This document shows, in pieces, positions 16,708-24,704 of a stretch of 64,000 nucleotides of DNA. The notes under the pieces are model-generated. The model was not told the origin of the DNA, ran no database searches, and was given only the letters and a program-made list of their open reading frames with translations. Within the stretch, counting starts at the first letter, position 1. Each line of letters opens with the position of its first letter. Source of the DNA: Regnicoccus_A sp014224355 (GTDB lineage Bacteria; Cyanobacteriota; Cyanobacteriia; PCC-6307; Cyanobiaceae); the NCBI RefSeq assembly GCF_050920705.1, contig NZ_CP154799.1, positions 868,001 to 932,000 on the forward strand, read 5' to 3'. The translations under genes were made by a program, and so were the position numbers.

Positions 16708-17541
16708 GGGTCCGCCAGGGCCTGACGCCGCACCAGGGCCAGCCCCAGCCAGAGGCTCGAGCCCTCCCCCCCCGTCCAGCCGCAGGCTGGAGGTGATCCG
16801 GCCGGCCCGCTCACCGCTGGTGGTCAGCAGTGCCGTTCCCACGGACGGGCCCACGGCCGGACCCACCGTGAACCAGCGCCGCAGCTGCTGCTTGACGCCG
16901 TCGTAGGTGGCCAGCTTGGCGAGAGTTTCCTGGCCCACGTAGCAGCCCTTGCTCAGGCTCACCCGATCCGCCAGTCCGAGCTCGAACGGATTCACCTCGT
17001 CGCTGACTTCATTGGGGGCCACCGGCCGGCCCTGGCTCAGGCGCCAGCGCTCGCTCTCGATCGCTCCCAGGGCCGGGACGGCCTCAAGCTCGGCGGGGAG
17101 TGCCGTCCCATCGGGGAGCAGCAGTCGGCCTCCTGGCAGCCACCAGCCCGCGGCGGACTCTGCCGCGGGCTCTGCTCCCTCCAGAGTGATCAGCCTTGCG
17201 GTCTGCACCGGTCCCAGGCTCACCTGATCGGCCGGAAAGAGGACCCGGTCGAGAGCCTGATGGATCGCGGCCCCGTTGCCGGCGCTGACCACCAGCCAGG
17301 CTCCGCCGGCATCCACGAGCACGTCAGCCAGTCCACGCACCCGGCCGGTGGGGGTGAGGCAGCAGGTGGCCAGGCACTCACCCGGCTTTGCCCGCTCCAG
17401 GTCCTGGCTGCTCTGGCCATGCAGGAAGCGCAGGGTGTCGGGGCCCTCGAGGCGGATCAGGCTGACGGGTTGCTCCCAGCGGCAGGGGGTGGCGGGCTGC
17501 CAGTCCCAGGGGGCTGAGACGGTGGTGGCGGTCAGGGGCAT
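16614..17541 (-). pseudogene. ygfZ: YgfZ/GcvT-like folate-binding protein, frameshifted in a G8 run
   Basis: Folate-dependent protein of the YgfZ family, involved in iron-sulfur cluster assembly or repair. The first 255 codons read well: LRFLHGQSSQD, TPTGRVRGLADVLV, and the family hallmark KGCYVGQET. At 16766-16773 the coding strand has eight G residues. Without correction the frame runs on into sequence antisense to the nuclease gene and into the phosphohexomutase. Removing one G joins SSLRLDGG to EGSSLWLGLALVRRQAL and gives a normal C-terminal domain ending at 16614. The break is either a homopolymer sequencing error or a true or phase-variable frameshift. Five neighbouring genes appear intact. 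Confidence 0.8.
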
Positions 17542-17560
17542 GGCAGGGGAAGCGGTGCGC

Positions 17561-18190
17561 TCACCCTTGCAAATTCCCTGCCGTGGCGGCGATCTCCTCG
17601 AGCAGGTACAGGCTGCGCAGCTCCAGTCCGGCTGCCGTCATCGCCTCGTGCCCTCCTTCCTGGCGATCGACGATCGTGACCACCCGATCCACCCGGTAAC
17701 CGGCCTGGCGCAGCTGCTCCACGGCCTTGAGGGAGGAGCCCCCTGTGGTCACCACGTCTTCCAGCACGGTGATCCGCGAACCGGTGGCGGGCAGGGGCCC
17801 CTCCAGCCAGGCACCGGTGCCGTGCCCCTTGGCCTGCTTGCGCACGATCAGGGCATCAAGCGGCAGGCCGGCCTGGGCCGCCGCCATCGCCACCCCACTG
17901 ACCAGAGGATCGGCGCCGAGGGTGAGGCCGGCCACGGCCGCGGCGCCCTCGTCCACGTGCTTCAGCAGAGCAGTGGCCAGCAGGGCCAGCCCGAAGCCGC
18001 TCAGGCTCACGGGTTTGCAGTTGACGTAGTGGTTGCTGCGTCGTCCGGACGCCAGGGTGAACTCCCCATGGCGGTAGGCCCTGGTGGCCAGCAGTTCGAG
18101 CAGCAGCTGCCGGTTCTCCCCGGCCGTGGTGGGAAGGGCCGGTACGCTCCCTCCCGCGGTGCTGGGACTGGTGCTGGGGGTCTGAGGCAT
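17561..18190 (-). CDS. pyrE: orotate phosphoribosyltransferase
   Basis: A 209-residue enzyme that converts orotate and PRPP to orotidine monophosphate in pyrimidine synthesis. The PRPP loop VLEDVVTTGGSSLKAV is intact, as are TLASGRRSNHYVN near the start and the flexible-loop region IVRKQAKGHGTG. The frame remains open to 18262, but the ATG at 18190 gives a length closer to the family; even so the first 20 residues are Ser/Thr/Pro-rich and not conserved. It precedes ygfZ on the same strand by 19 bases. Confidence 0.93.
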   Translation of the reverse strand: MPQTPSTSPSTAGGSVPALPTTAGENRQLLLELLATRAYRHGEFTLASGRRSNHYVNCKPVSLSGFGLALLATALLKHVDEGAAAVAGLTLGADPLVSGVAMAAAQAGLPLDALIVRKQAKGHGTGAWLEGPLPATGSRITVLEDVVTTGGSSLKAVEQLRQAGYRVDRVVTIVDRQEGGHEAMTAAGLELRSLYLLEEIAATAGNLQG

Positions 18191-18379
18191 CGCAGCGGAG
18201 GAGGAAGCAGGGGTAGCGGGTGCGCCTCGGCGGAAGTCCCTGGCAAAACACGACCCAACCACCTAGTTTGCGGGATGATCAGGATGTACCGAACATCCGG
18301 GCGCCATCGGCTCTCCAGGCCCTGTCTGCCTTCCGGATACAGCCGGCCCACTCCACTGCTCCGTGAACAGCCCCGAGCC

Positions 18380-18967
18380 ATGACTCCCGCCGCCCCCCCG
18401 AGTGCTCACCCGGCCGCCCTGGCGGCTGGTGCCCTGGCCTCCGGGGTGCTGCTGGGGCTGCTCCCCGCCATGCCGGCGCAGGCCGGCCCTGTGGTCTGCA
18501 CCACCACCCTCGAGGCTCCCCTGGCCGGTACCGGCAACAGCACCCGGCCACCCAGTGCCCCGGTGGAGGTCACCCGCTGCGGTGAGGTTCAGACCACGGC
18601 CGAACTCTTTGAGCAGCGTGCCTACACCTGGCGCTCCACCTTTGCCCGCGGGGTCAGCCTCACCAACCAGATCACCGACATCCTGGGCATCGCCATGGGC
18701 GGTCCTCAGGGCAACCGCGTGATGGGGTTCGGCTTCCCCGAGCAGGCCATCGTCTGGGATTCCTCCGCCATCGGCAACACCACGGCCGCCCTGCTGGAAG
18801 AGCAGAGTGCACCAATGCCGTTTCGCGACACTGACCTGCCCTCGATCTTCTCTTCCAGCCTGCAGGTGGCCCCCACCACAGTGCCGGTCCAGGTCGCCCA
18901 GCCTGGGGTGAACGACTTCCCCACGTCCTTCCCTGTGCAGACTGCACCAGTGCGAGGTCTTTGGTGA
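18380..18967 (+). CDS. secreted protein of unknown function
   Basis: A 195-residue protein I do not recognise. It begins with a signal peptide (ALAAGALASGVLLGLLPAMPAQA, cleavage probably after Ala-Gln-Ala). The mature protein starts with a cysteine-containing VVCTTTLEAPL and has a second cysteine in VTRCGEVQTT, which could form a disulfide. The second half is rich in Pro, Val and Thr. The open frame extends well upstream, but the ATG at 18380 directly precedes the signal sequence. A short inverted repeat (GGATGT-5-ACATCC, 18282-18298) lies in the gap to the divergent pyrE. A CAU tRNA gene follows within 20 bases. Confidence 0.72.
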   Translation: MTPAAPPSAHPAALAAGALASGVLLGLLPAMPAQAGPVVCTTTLEAPLAGTGNSTRPPSAPVEVTRCGEVQTTAELFEQRAYTWRSTFARGVSLTNQITDILGIAMGGPQGNRVMGFGFPEQAIVWDSSAIGNTTAALLEEQSAPMPFRDTDLPSIFSSSLQVAPTTVPVQVAQPGVNDFPTSFPVQTAPVRGLW

Positions 18968-18983
18968 TACCAGGATTTGGCCC

Positions 18984-19056
18984 GGGGGTCTAGCAATCTG
19001 GTGAATGCAGCGGGCTCATAATCCGCCTGAGGCGAGTTCGATCCTCGCGACCCCCA
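18984..19056 (+). tRNA. tRNA with CAU anticodon (elongator Met or lysidine-type Ile)
   Basis: A complete 73-base cloverleaf. The acceptor stem GGGGGTC/GACCCCC is perfect, the anticodon stem is GCGGG/TCCGC around the loop CTCATAA (anticodon 19017-19019), and the T arm is GCGAG-TTCGATC-CTCGC. The discriminator base is A and no CCA is encoded. The paired G1-C72 argues against initiator tRNA. The D arm is odd: only three pairs (GCA/TGC), an A-A mismatch at 13-22, and T instead of the usual A at position 14. Whether it is elongator methionine or the isoleucine tRNA modified by TilS cannot be decided by eye. Confidence 0.9.
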
Positions 19057-19223
19057 TTTCAGCTTCAGAGGGTGGATCCTCGACTCAGCGGGCCTGGGTT
19101 GTCCACTGTTTCCGACGGCTGTCAGACCTGGTCACATCTTCTTGGACCCGGTAAGCCTCCTGCTCGTCATGCAGCCGTGGGTTCTTGCCACCATGGACCT
19201 GAAGACGTAGCCACCCGGGAACC

Positions 19224-19649
19224 ATGAAAGGCCTGCGCCGTAGCCTCAGACCAGCTCTTCTGTGTGCTGCAGGGCTGGCTGCAGGCCTGAGTGCCGTCCC
19301 CGCTGATGCCCAGGTGGGAATCACCATCCAGCTGGGCCAGCCCGGGTACTACGGACCCGTTCGGCCCTACGGCATCGGTCTCAACCAGCTGCTCTACCAG
19401 CAGCCGCTGATCATTGAACCCCGCTACAGGGGCTGGGATTCGGGCCGGACTGTTCAGCCGATCTACCTGCGGGTGCCGCCCGGGCATGCCAAGAACTGGG
19501 GAAAGCATTGCCAGCGCTACGGATCCTGCAACAGGCCCGTTTATTTCGTGCGAGACAGTTGGTACAACGACACCTATGGGCAACGCTATCAGCAACAGAA
19601 AAAGAACTACCGACGTGGACGCGGCCGTTATCGTTACGATGACGATTGA
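19224..19649 (+). CDS. secreted basic protein, conserved but uncharacterised
   Basis: A 141-residue exported protein. Residues 1-29 are a signal peptide ending in Asp-Ala-Gln. The core PPGHAKNWGKHCQRYGSC followed by RPVYFVRDSWY resembles a motif in small periplasmic proteins of many Gram-negative bacteria, where the paired cysteines presumably form a disulfide. The tail is Arg/Lys/Tyr-rich and ends in four aspartates. The function is unknown. It follows the tRNA gene on the same strand. Confidence 0.75.
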   Translation: MKGLRRSLRPALLCAAGLAAGLSAVPADAQVGITIQLGQPGYYGPVRPYGIGLNQLLYQQPLIIEPRYRGWDSGRTVQPIYLRVPPGHAKNWGKHCQRYGSCNRPVYFVRDSWYNDTYGQRYQQQKKNYRRGRGRYRYDDD

Positions 19650-19755
19650 ACTCGATTCCAACTCTCAGCGGATTGGACCACCCTGGATGGGTCAGTGATG
19701 TCTGAGTCGTGTGGTGGATTCTTGTGGCCCACTGGCGACCAAGCTGCGACAGAAC

Positions 19756-19771
19756 AGTTCGATGTCGAACT
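19756..19771. promoter_or_regulatory. 16-base perfect palindrome, possible operator
   Basis: AGTTCGATGTCGAACT reads the same on both strands. It sits in the 256-base gap between the secreted basic protein and the small nucleotidyltransferase gene, about 135 bases before that start. It contains GAAC/GTTC half-sites. No regulator can be named. The rest of this gap shows nothing I can identify. Confidence 0.3.
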
Positions 19772-19905
19772 CTGCTGAGGATCGCTGCCAACGCGCTCGA
19801 TTCGCACCTCATCGCCGCTGGGGGTCATCGACAATCTTGCTGCCGAATCCAGACAGGCCAGGCAGGGGACTGCCTCCCTGCTCTGACCCCATGACAGGCC
19901 CAGCC

Positions 19906-20160
19906 ATGACACGCTCTGCGGCTGCTGCCACCCATGGACTTCCTGCCGCCGCCGTGCACCAGATCCAGTCCACCCTCTACGGATCCCGCGCCCTCAGCCG
20001 CCATCGCCCCGACTCCGACATCGACGATCTGCTGCTGCCCTGGCGCTTCGATCTTTCGCTGCAGGATTCGCTGCAATCCCCCGAGGGGATCGACCATATC
20101 CAGCGGGTGGGGCAGGTGTTCTACCGCCGCTCGCCCTGGTCAGATTTCAGGACGAGCTGA
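19906..20160 (+). CDS. small nucleotidyltransferase-fold (MNT) protein, apparently shortened
   Basis: An 84-residue protein with the polymerase-beta-type nucleotidyltransferase signature: YGSRALSRHRPDSDID gives the Gly-Ser and Asp-x-Asp motifs, and LLLPWRFDLSL the third-acid strand. MNT proteins of this size are usually antitoxins of HEPN toxins or remnants of them. In relatives I know, about 20 residues separate the Asp-x-Asp motif from the Leu-Leu-Pro-Trp strand; here they are directly joined, which looks like an in-frame internal deletion. No HEPN partner gene adjoins it. The alternative ATG at 19891 would add five residues. Activity is doubtful. Confidence 0.65.
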   Translation: MTRSAAAATHGLPAAAVHQIQSTLYGSRALSRHRPDSDIDDLLLPWRFDLSLQDSLQSPEGIDHIQRVGQVFYRRSPWSDFRTS

Positions 20161-20171
20161 ATGATCCCCTC

Positions 20172-20648
20172 CTACCAGCTCACCCCGTGCAGCTTGGGCA
20201 GTGGTGCCGTCTGGCTGGTGACGGCGAACAGCCGGGGGATGTCGTTGCTGTTGTAGACGCGGAACTCGCGCACCAGAGAGGCTCCCTCCTCGCGCACGGC
20301 CTGGTTGAGCACCAGGGAGCCGTCAGGATCCGACACGGAGCGGTGGAAGGTGCCCGGAGGGATGCGCAGGATGTCGCCGCCCGTGTCGAGGCGGACGATG
20401 TGGAAGGGGTAGTTCCAGCCCAGGTTCACCAGGAAGAAGGTGCGGCCGCCGTGCATCGCCAGCAGGTTGTCCTCCTGGTGGGGATGCAGATAGAACTGCC
20501 AGGCGCCGGTTTCGGGGTCGTCGGGGGGGCTCACCGCCGGACCGCTGTGCACCACCAGATCACGGGCGTTGGAGGTGGGCACCGTGATGTCGAAGAAGCG
20601 CACCGCCGGGGTGTCCCGGAACTTCTCGTAGGGAATCAGTTCAAACAT
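20172..20648 (-). CDS. cupin-like protein of unknown function
   Basis: A 158-residue protein with a probable cupin fold. The first metal-motif region looks like WQFYLHPHQEDNLLAMHGG and the second like RIPPGTFHRSVSDPDGS, which together could supply histidine and glutamate ligands. The reaction is unknown. The frame is open to 20750, but conservation plausibly begins at the ATG at 20648; the extra N-terminal 34 residues would run into a hairpin at 20750-20775. It converges with the small nucleotidyltransferase, 11 bases away. Confidence 0.6.
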   Translation of the reverse strand: MFELIPYEKFRDTPAVRFFDITVPTSNARDLVVHSGPAVSPPDDPETGAWQFYLHPHQEDNLLAMHGGRTFFLVNLGWNYPFHIVRLDTGGDILRIPPGTFHRSVSDPDGSLVLNQAVREEGASLVREFRVYNSNDIPRLFAVTSQTAPLPKLHGVSW

Positions 20649-20749
20649 CGGGGCCGGCTTCGGCCCCTTGTGTTCGCTGTTGCGCAGCAGGGATGTGACC
20701 ATGGAGGCAACCGCTGGCGCTGATGGCCAGTCGGCGAAAAGTGACTCCA

Positions 20750-20775
20750 TTGAACAGAACGGTGGTTCCGTTCAA
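20750..20775. promoter_or_regulatory. interrupted inverted repeat, possible operator or hairpin
   Basis: TTGAAC-A-GAAC-GGTG-GTTC-C-GTTCAA forms a stem of six plus four pairs with one mismatch and a four-base loop. It lies in the gap between the cupin-like gene and the CsgG-like gene, which diverge. It has no T run, so it does not look like a terminator. It shares GAAC/GTTC half-sites with the palindrome at 19756. Confidence 0.35.
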
Positions 20776-20938
20776 CGTGCAGGACGCTACGGAACAGCTC
20801 TCTGGGGACAGAAGCCGATCCGGTCATGACGGGTCTGGCCATCGTTGGTTGAATGGAGTCTCCCTGGGATCCTTCGTCTTGGCTGATCGTCCGATCTCCC
20901 GGTCTGCCGCGCCTCTGGCCCGGCTGTCGTTCCGCTCC

Positions 20939-21763
20939 ATGCCCCTGCTGCTGGTCGCTGGTCTCGGCCTGAGCGTGATGGCGGCTCCGGCCCTGGCGCA
21001 GAGCCGTGCCGGTGGTCGGCCCACCGTCTCGGTGCCCGACTTCAAGAACACCGTCACCCAGCAGACCTGGTGGTGGCAGGGGCCTGTGGCCACCGATCTG
21101 GCCGCCATGCTGGCCAATGAACTGCAGGCCACCGGCGACCTTCAGGTGGTGGAGCGCAAGAACCTCAAGGCGGTGCTCTCGGAGCAGGAGCTGGCCGAGC
21201 TGGGCATCGTGCGCCAGAGCGCCAATGCCGCCCAGCGGGGCCAGATGACCGGGGCCCGCTACCTCGTGCTCGGTACCGTCACCTCCTACGACTCCAGCGT
21301 GGAGAGCAAGACCTCCGGCAGCAACTTCGGTTTGCTGGGTTTCGGCACCAACAAGCAGCAGGCTGAAACCAAGGATTACGTGGCGATCGACGTGCGGGTT
21401 GTCGACAGCACCACCGGCGAGGTGGTGGGTCAGCGCACGGTGGAAGGGCGGGCCACCAGCACCGCCGCTGCTCAGGAGAACGGGGTGAACCTGCTGCCTG
21501 CCGCAGGCCTGGCCCTGTTCCTGGCCCCCAACATGGGCCGCACTGGACAGGGCCTCACCGGTGCCGCGGGCACGCTGCGCTTCGGCTCCAACAGCTCGGA
21601 GGCCCAGCGCACGCCTGCCGCCAAGGCGCTCCGCGCTGCCCTGATCGATGCCTCCGACTACGTGAGCTGTCTGCTGGTGCCCAGGGGCAATTGCATGGCC
21701 AGTTTCGAAGCCCAGGAACAGCAGCGCCGCCAGCGCACCCGAGGGGTGCTGCAACTGGAGTGA
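20939..21763 (+). CDS. CsgG/HfaB-like secreted or outer-membrane-associated protein
   Basis: A 274-residue protein resembling the CsgG family, whose members form outer-membrane export pores for curli and similar polymers or act in stress-related complexes. Residues 1-22 are a signal peptide (LLLVAGLGLSVMAAPALA). The CsgG-like core follows: TVSVPDFKNT, then LANELQATGDLQVVERKNL, then GARYLVLGTVTSYD. No lipobox cysteine is present, unlike classical CsgG, and two cysteines occur near the C-terminus (SCLLVPRGNC). The frame is open upstream, but the ATG at 20939 directly precedes the signal peptide. No curli subunit genes are nearby. Confidence 0.75.
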   Translation: MPLLLVAGLGLSVMAAPALAQSRAGGRPTVSVPDFKNTVTQQTWWWQGPVATDLAAMLANELQATGDLQVVERKNLKAVLSEQELAELGIVRQSANAAQRGQMTGARYLVLGTVTSYDSSVESKTSGSNFGLLGFGTNKQQAETKDYVAIDVRVVDSTTGEVVGQRTVEGRATSTAAAQENGVNLLPAAGLALFLAPNMGRTGQGLTGAAGTLRFGSNSSEAQRTPAAKALRAALIDASDYVSCLLVPRGNCMASFEAQEQQRRQRTRGVLQLE

Positions 21764-21773
21764 GCCGCTGGCC

Positions 21774-21956
21774 TCAGCGGGGCTTGATGTTCAGCAGCTT
21801 GGCGCCGTAATCGGCTGTGAAGGCGGCCTGCATCTGCCAGGCCCGCAACAGGGTCTGGGCCACCTGGCGCAGTTCCTCGATGTCGTCACAGTTGGCGATC
21901 GCCCGGGAGTGGACAGCCGTGGAGAACTCGCGGGAGAGGGATAGAGGGTCGTTCAT
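21774..21956 (-). CDS. small conserved cyanobacterial protein
   Basis: A 60-residue soluble protein, predicted to be mostly helical, of a type I recall from picocyanobacterial genomes but cannot name. It has no hydrophobic segment and no obvious metal motif. Just upstream of its start is an AT-rich stretch with three TTAC units spaced five bases apart (21966-21979 region on the plus strand), which may contain the promoter. It converges with the CsgG-like gene. Confidence 0.65.
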   Translation of the reverse strand: MNDPLSLSREFSTAVHSRAIANCDDIEELRQVAQTLLRAWQMQAAFTADYGAKLLNIKPR

Positions 21957-22019
21957 GCTGGATTTTTACATTACGTTACAAACCAGGAGCTGCCTTCCGT
22001 GGGGCGGGTTGCCGAACCC

Positions 22020-22835
22020 TCAGAAGGGAATCGGCATCTCCACATCGGCCGGTGGGGGGGCGCAGGCCGGCACCCGCTCCAGCACCACGTGCCCGATCAC
22101 CACGATCGAGGGGGAGCCGTAGCCCTGGGCTTCGGCCGCATCGGCCAGTTCCCCCAGGGTGCTCACCAGCTGGCGCTGACCGTTGACGGTGCCCTGCTGG
22201 ATCACGGCGGCGGGCGTCGCGGCAGGGAGCTCGCCGGCGATCAGCTCGTCGCAGATGCGGCGCAGGTTGTGCAGGCCCATGTAGATCACCAGCCCATCGC
22301 TGCTGCGGGCCAGGCCCCGCCAGTCGACGCCGGGCCGGGCCTTGTCGATCTCCTCATGGCCCGTCACGAAGGTGACGCTGGAGCCTGCCCGCCGGTGGGT
22401 GATCGGGATGCCGGCATAGGCGGGGGCGGCAATTCCGGCAGTGACCCCGGGGACCACCTGCACCGGCACGCCGCAGCTGGCCAGGTGGGCCGCTTCCTCG
22501 CCGCCACGGCCGAACAGGAAGGGATCACCACCCTTGAGGCGCACGATCGTGCGGTGGCGTTGGGCGAGCTCCACGAGCACGGCGTTGGTGCTCGGCTGGG
22601 GCACGGAATGGTGGCCCCGGCGCTTGCCCACGAAGTGGCGCTCACAGCCTGCCGGCGTCAGATCCAGCAGGGCCGCGGGCACCAGTGAGTCGAACACGAG
22701 GGCATCGCAGCGCCGCAGCAGCCGGTGGGCCTTGAGGGTGATCAGTTCCGGATCGCCCGGGCCGGCTCCCACGAGGTACACGGTACCCAGCCGCTCCTGA
22801 TCGGGTTGCCTGGGAGCGGCCTTGCCGTCGCTCAT
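22020..22835 (-). CDS. cobA: uroporphyrinogen-III C-methyltransferase
   Basis: A 271-residue S-adenosylmethionine-dependent enzyme that makes precorrin-2, the common precursor of siroheme and cobalamin. The N-terminal YLVGAGPGDPELITLKA and DALVFDSLV motifs, the RLKGGDPFLFGRGGEE motif and the VTFVTGHE segment are all typical of the SUMT family. The start overlaps the sirohydrochlorin chelatase gene by four bases, so the two are one operon. With nirA next door, siroheme supply for nitrite reductase is the likely main purpose. Confidence 0.95.
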   Translation of the reverse strand: MSDGKAAPRQPDQERLGTVYLVGAGPGDPELITLKAHRLLRRCDALVFDSLVPAALLDLTPAGCERHFVGKRRGHHSVPQPSTNAVLVELAQRHRTIVRLKGGDPFLFGRGGEEAAHLASCGVPVQVVPGVTAGIAAPAYAGIPITHRRAGSSVTFVTGHEEIDKARPGVDWRGLARSSDGLVIYMGLHNLRRICDELIAGELPAATPAAVIQQGTVNGQRQLVSTLGELADAAEAQGYGSPSIVVIGHVVLERVPACAPPPADVEMPIPF

Positions 22836-24130
22836 GGCAGGGCCCCGAGCAGATCGAGCAGCAGGGCCTGGAAGCGCGGACGTTGCAGCAGCGGTGTCCC
22901 CAGGGGGCCGGGCAGGTTTTCGGTGAGCCGGTTGGCGGCCAGGGCCAGGGGCAGGGCTGCACCACGGATCTCCAGAGTCGGCTCCTCGAAATCAGTCGCA
23001 GTGTATGGAGCGGCTCGGCAGGTTGCTGAGCAGATTCGGCCCAGGTGCGCCAGATAGCGCTCTGCCACCCCCGGCTGGAGTGGGTGATGCAGCAGCAACG
23101 GCGGCGTCGCGCTGCCGGTGAGGGCCACCAGGGCGGCCAGTTCGGCCGCGATCGCCCGCTGCCAGGCGGGCCAGGCCCCCAGGAAGGGCAGCCGCCGCAG
23201 GGGGCCGCAGCGACGCCAGGCGGCGGCGATCGCCGGGATGTCCTGACGCACGTGGTTGCCTGGCAGCAGCAGCAGGGGCACCAGGGTGAGGGCGCGTGAG
23301 GATCCCAGCGCGCCCAGACCTGCGGGGTCAGGCGCTGGCGGGTGGCCACTCAGGGTCTGCAGGCGCACGGGAGCGCGACGGCGGCGCTCCAGCTCAAGGG
23401 CCAGGGCCTGCAGTTCCTCGGGAATCACCCCACCGGCGCGGCCATGGACCACCAGTAGCAGCGGAAGGCGTGGCAGCGCCGCCATCCGGCGCCTGGCGCG
23501 GGCCTCAACCGCAGGATCCAGGCGGCCGCCGAGCACCGTCTCCAGGGCTGGGCGCGCCCTCGGCAGACGGGCGAGCAGATCCACCGCCTGGGACGCCAGC
23601 GGGCCGTCGAGGTCGGTGCTCAGCTCGATCAGCAGCTGCTGGAGAGCCGCTTCGGGCCAGGCGCTCAGGCCCACGGCCAGGGCTTCGAGGGCGGCGCGGC
23701 GCAACGGTGCCGGGGCGGCCTTCCGCGCCAGCTGCTCGAGCAGAGGAAAGTCCTGGCTGTCGCGCTGGTGCCCGAGCAGGGGAAGCAGGGCTGCGCTCGG
23801 TCGTGCGGCGATGGCCGCGCGCAACAGGGCGGCGCAGGCGGGATCGCGGCGCCGACCGATCAGATCCAGCAGCTCCAGCCACAGCGCCGCCACGGCGGGG
23901 TCGTTGCTCTCGCCCTGGCTGAGCCACCAGTGCAGCAGGCGCGCTGACTGTTCCCCATCCAGCTTCTCCACCAGCACCGCGATCAGGTCGGTGGCCGGCG
24001 GAATCGATCCCCGCTCCAGGGCCTCCAGCCAGGGGGTCATCTCCGCGGCTTCGGATCGCTTGAAGCGCCGCAGCCAGGGCCAGCGCTCGCTGCTCCCCTC
24101 GGGCGGCAGCTCCCACGGATGGGCTGTCAC
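22832..24130 (-). CDS. sirohydrochlorin chelatase (CbiX/SirB type) with HEAT-like N-terminal half
   Basis: A 432-residue protein. The C-terminal 210 residues resemble the CbiX/SirB class II chelatases that insert iron or cobalt into sirohydrochlorin: LLLVVHGRAGG supplies a first histidine and LVPLLLLPGNHVRQDIP the second, both expected as metal ligands. The N-terminal 210 residues are an Ala/Leu-rich array of short helix pairs similar to HEAT repeats, not part of the minimal enzyme. It overlaps cobA by four bases; the two would act in sequence to make siroheme for NirA. Iron rather than cobalt is inferred from the nitrate context. Confidence 0.8.
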   Translation of the reverse strand: MTAHPWELPPEGSSERWPWLRRFKRSEAAEMTPWLEALERGSIPPATDLIAVLVEKLDGEQSARLLHWWLSQGESNDPAVAALWLELLDLIGRRRDPACAALLRAAIAARPSAALLPLLGHQRDSQDFPLLEQLARKAAPAPLRRAALEALAVGLSAWPEAALQQLLIELSTDLDGPLASQAVDLLARLPRARPALETVLGGRLDPAVEARARRRMAALPRLPLLLVVHGRAGGVIPEELQALALELERRRRAPVRLQTLSGHPPAPDPAGLGALGSSRALTLVPLLLLPGNHVRQDIPAIAAAWRRCGPLRRLPFLGAWPAWQRAIAAELAALVALTGSATPPLLLHHPLQPGVAERYLAHLGRICSATCRAAPYTATDFEEPTLEIRGAALPLALAANRLTENLPGPLGTPLLQRPRFQALLLDLLGALP

Positions 24131-24278
24131 TGGGATCGTCCCAGGCCCTTCACGGGGCCCCCTGGCGGCGCGCTGGATCGCAAAGTGTCTCCATGGATAC
24201 GTTTTGTGGGGGTGGGGCGGCTCCAGGGGCTGGCTCCCTCTAGCAAGGAATGGAGTACGCCGTCAGAACAAGGTCGCC

Positions 24279-24704
24279 ATGGAACGCCCCCCTGCAGAAC
24301 TCTCAACTGACCGAGGCGCCTGTGGCCGCCCCGGGATCAGAGCCAGGGGGGCGGTGCCCACCAGTTTCGCCGAGCGGAAGCAGCAGCAGCTGGTGTTCAC
24401 CCTGGTGGGTCAGTTGGCCGAGGCCCAGTTCGCCCGCGCCGACCGGGAGCTCTCCCGACGGCTCTGGCAGGAAGTGGCCGCGCTCGACATCGATCCCGAG
24501 CGCATCACCTCCCTGCTCTATGGCGGTCAGGCCTGCGACGACCGCCGGGCCCTTCAGACCCTTGACGAGGCCTGGCTTCAGAGAGTCGCTGACGCCCAGC
24601 CCCGTCGTGGCTTCCGCTGGGGCTGGGTCAGCCCGATGCCACGCGCCGGCGGGCGCCGTAGTGCTCCACCAGCAGTTCCTCCATCACGTCGGGCAGCTGG
24701 CTGA
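24279..24704 (+). CDS. conserved hypothetical protein beside nirA
   Basis: A 141-residue soluble protein I cannot assign. The middle (residues about 28-108) looks like a real helical domain: QQLVFTLVGQLAEAQFARAD, then ERITSLLYGGQACDDRRALQ and LDEAWLQRVAD. The last 25 residues are Pro/Arg-rich and antisense to the end of nirA, with a 77-base convergent overlap. The ATG at 24279 follows AAGG at a suitable distance; a downstream GTG near 24352 is an alternative. It stands divergent to the cobA-chelatase operon. Confidence 0.55.
   Translation: MERPPAELSTDRGACGRPGIRARGAVPTSFAERKQQQLVFTLVGQLAEAQFARADRELSRRLWQEVAALDIDPERITSLLYGGQACDDRRALQTLDEAWLQRVADAQPRRGFRWGWVSPMPRAGGRRSAPPAVPPSRRAAG

Noticed and set aside
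13552..17541. A single 1329-codon minus-strand frame joining YgfZ and the phosphohexomutase
   Set aside because: The middle 540 codons are antisense to the well-supported TM0106-type nuclease and are low in complexity. The YgfZ C-terminal domain continues in another frame after the G8 run, and the mutase has its own normal start at 15030.
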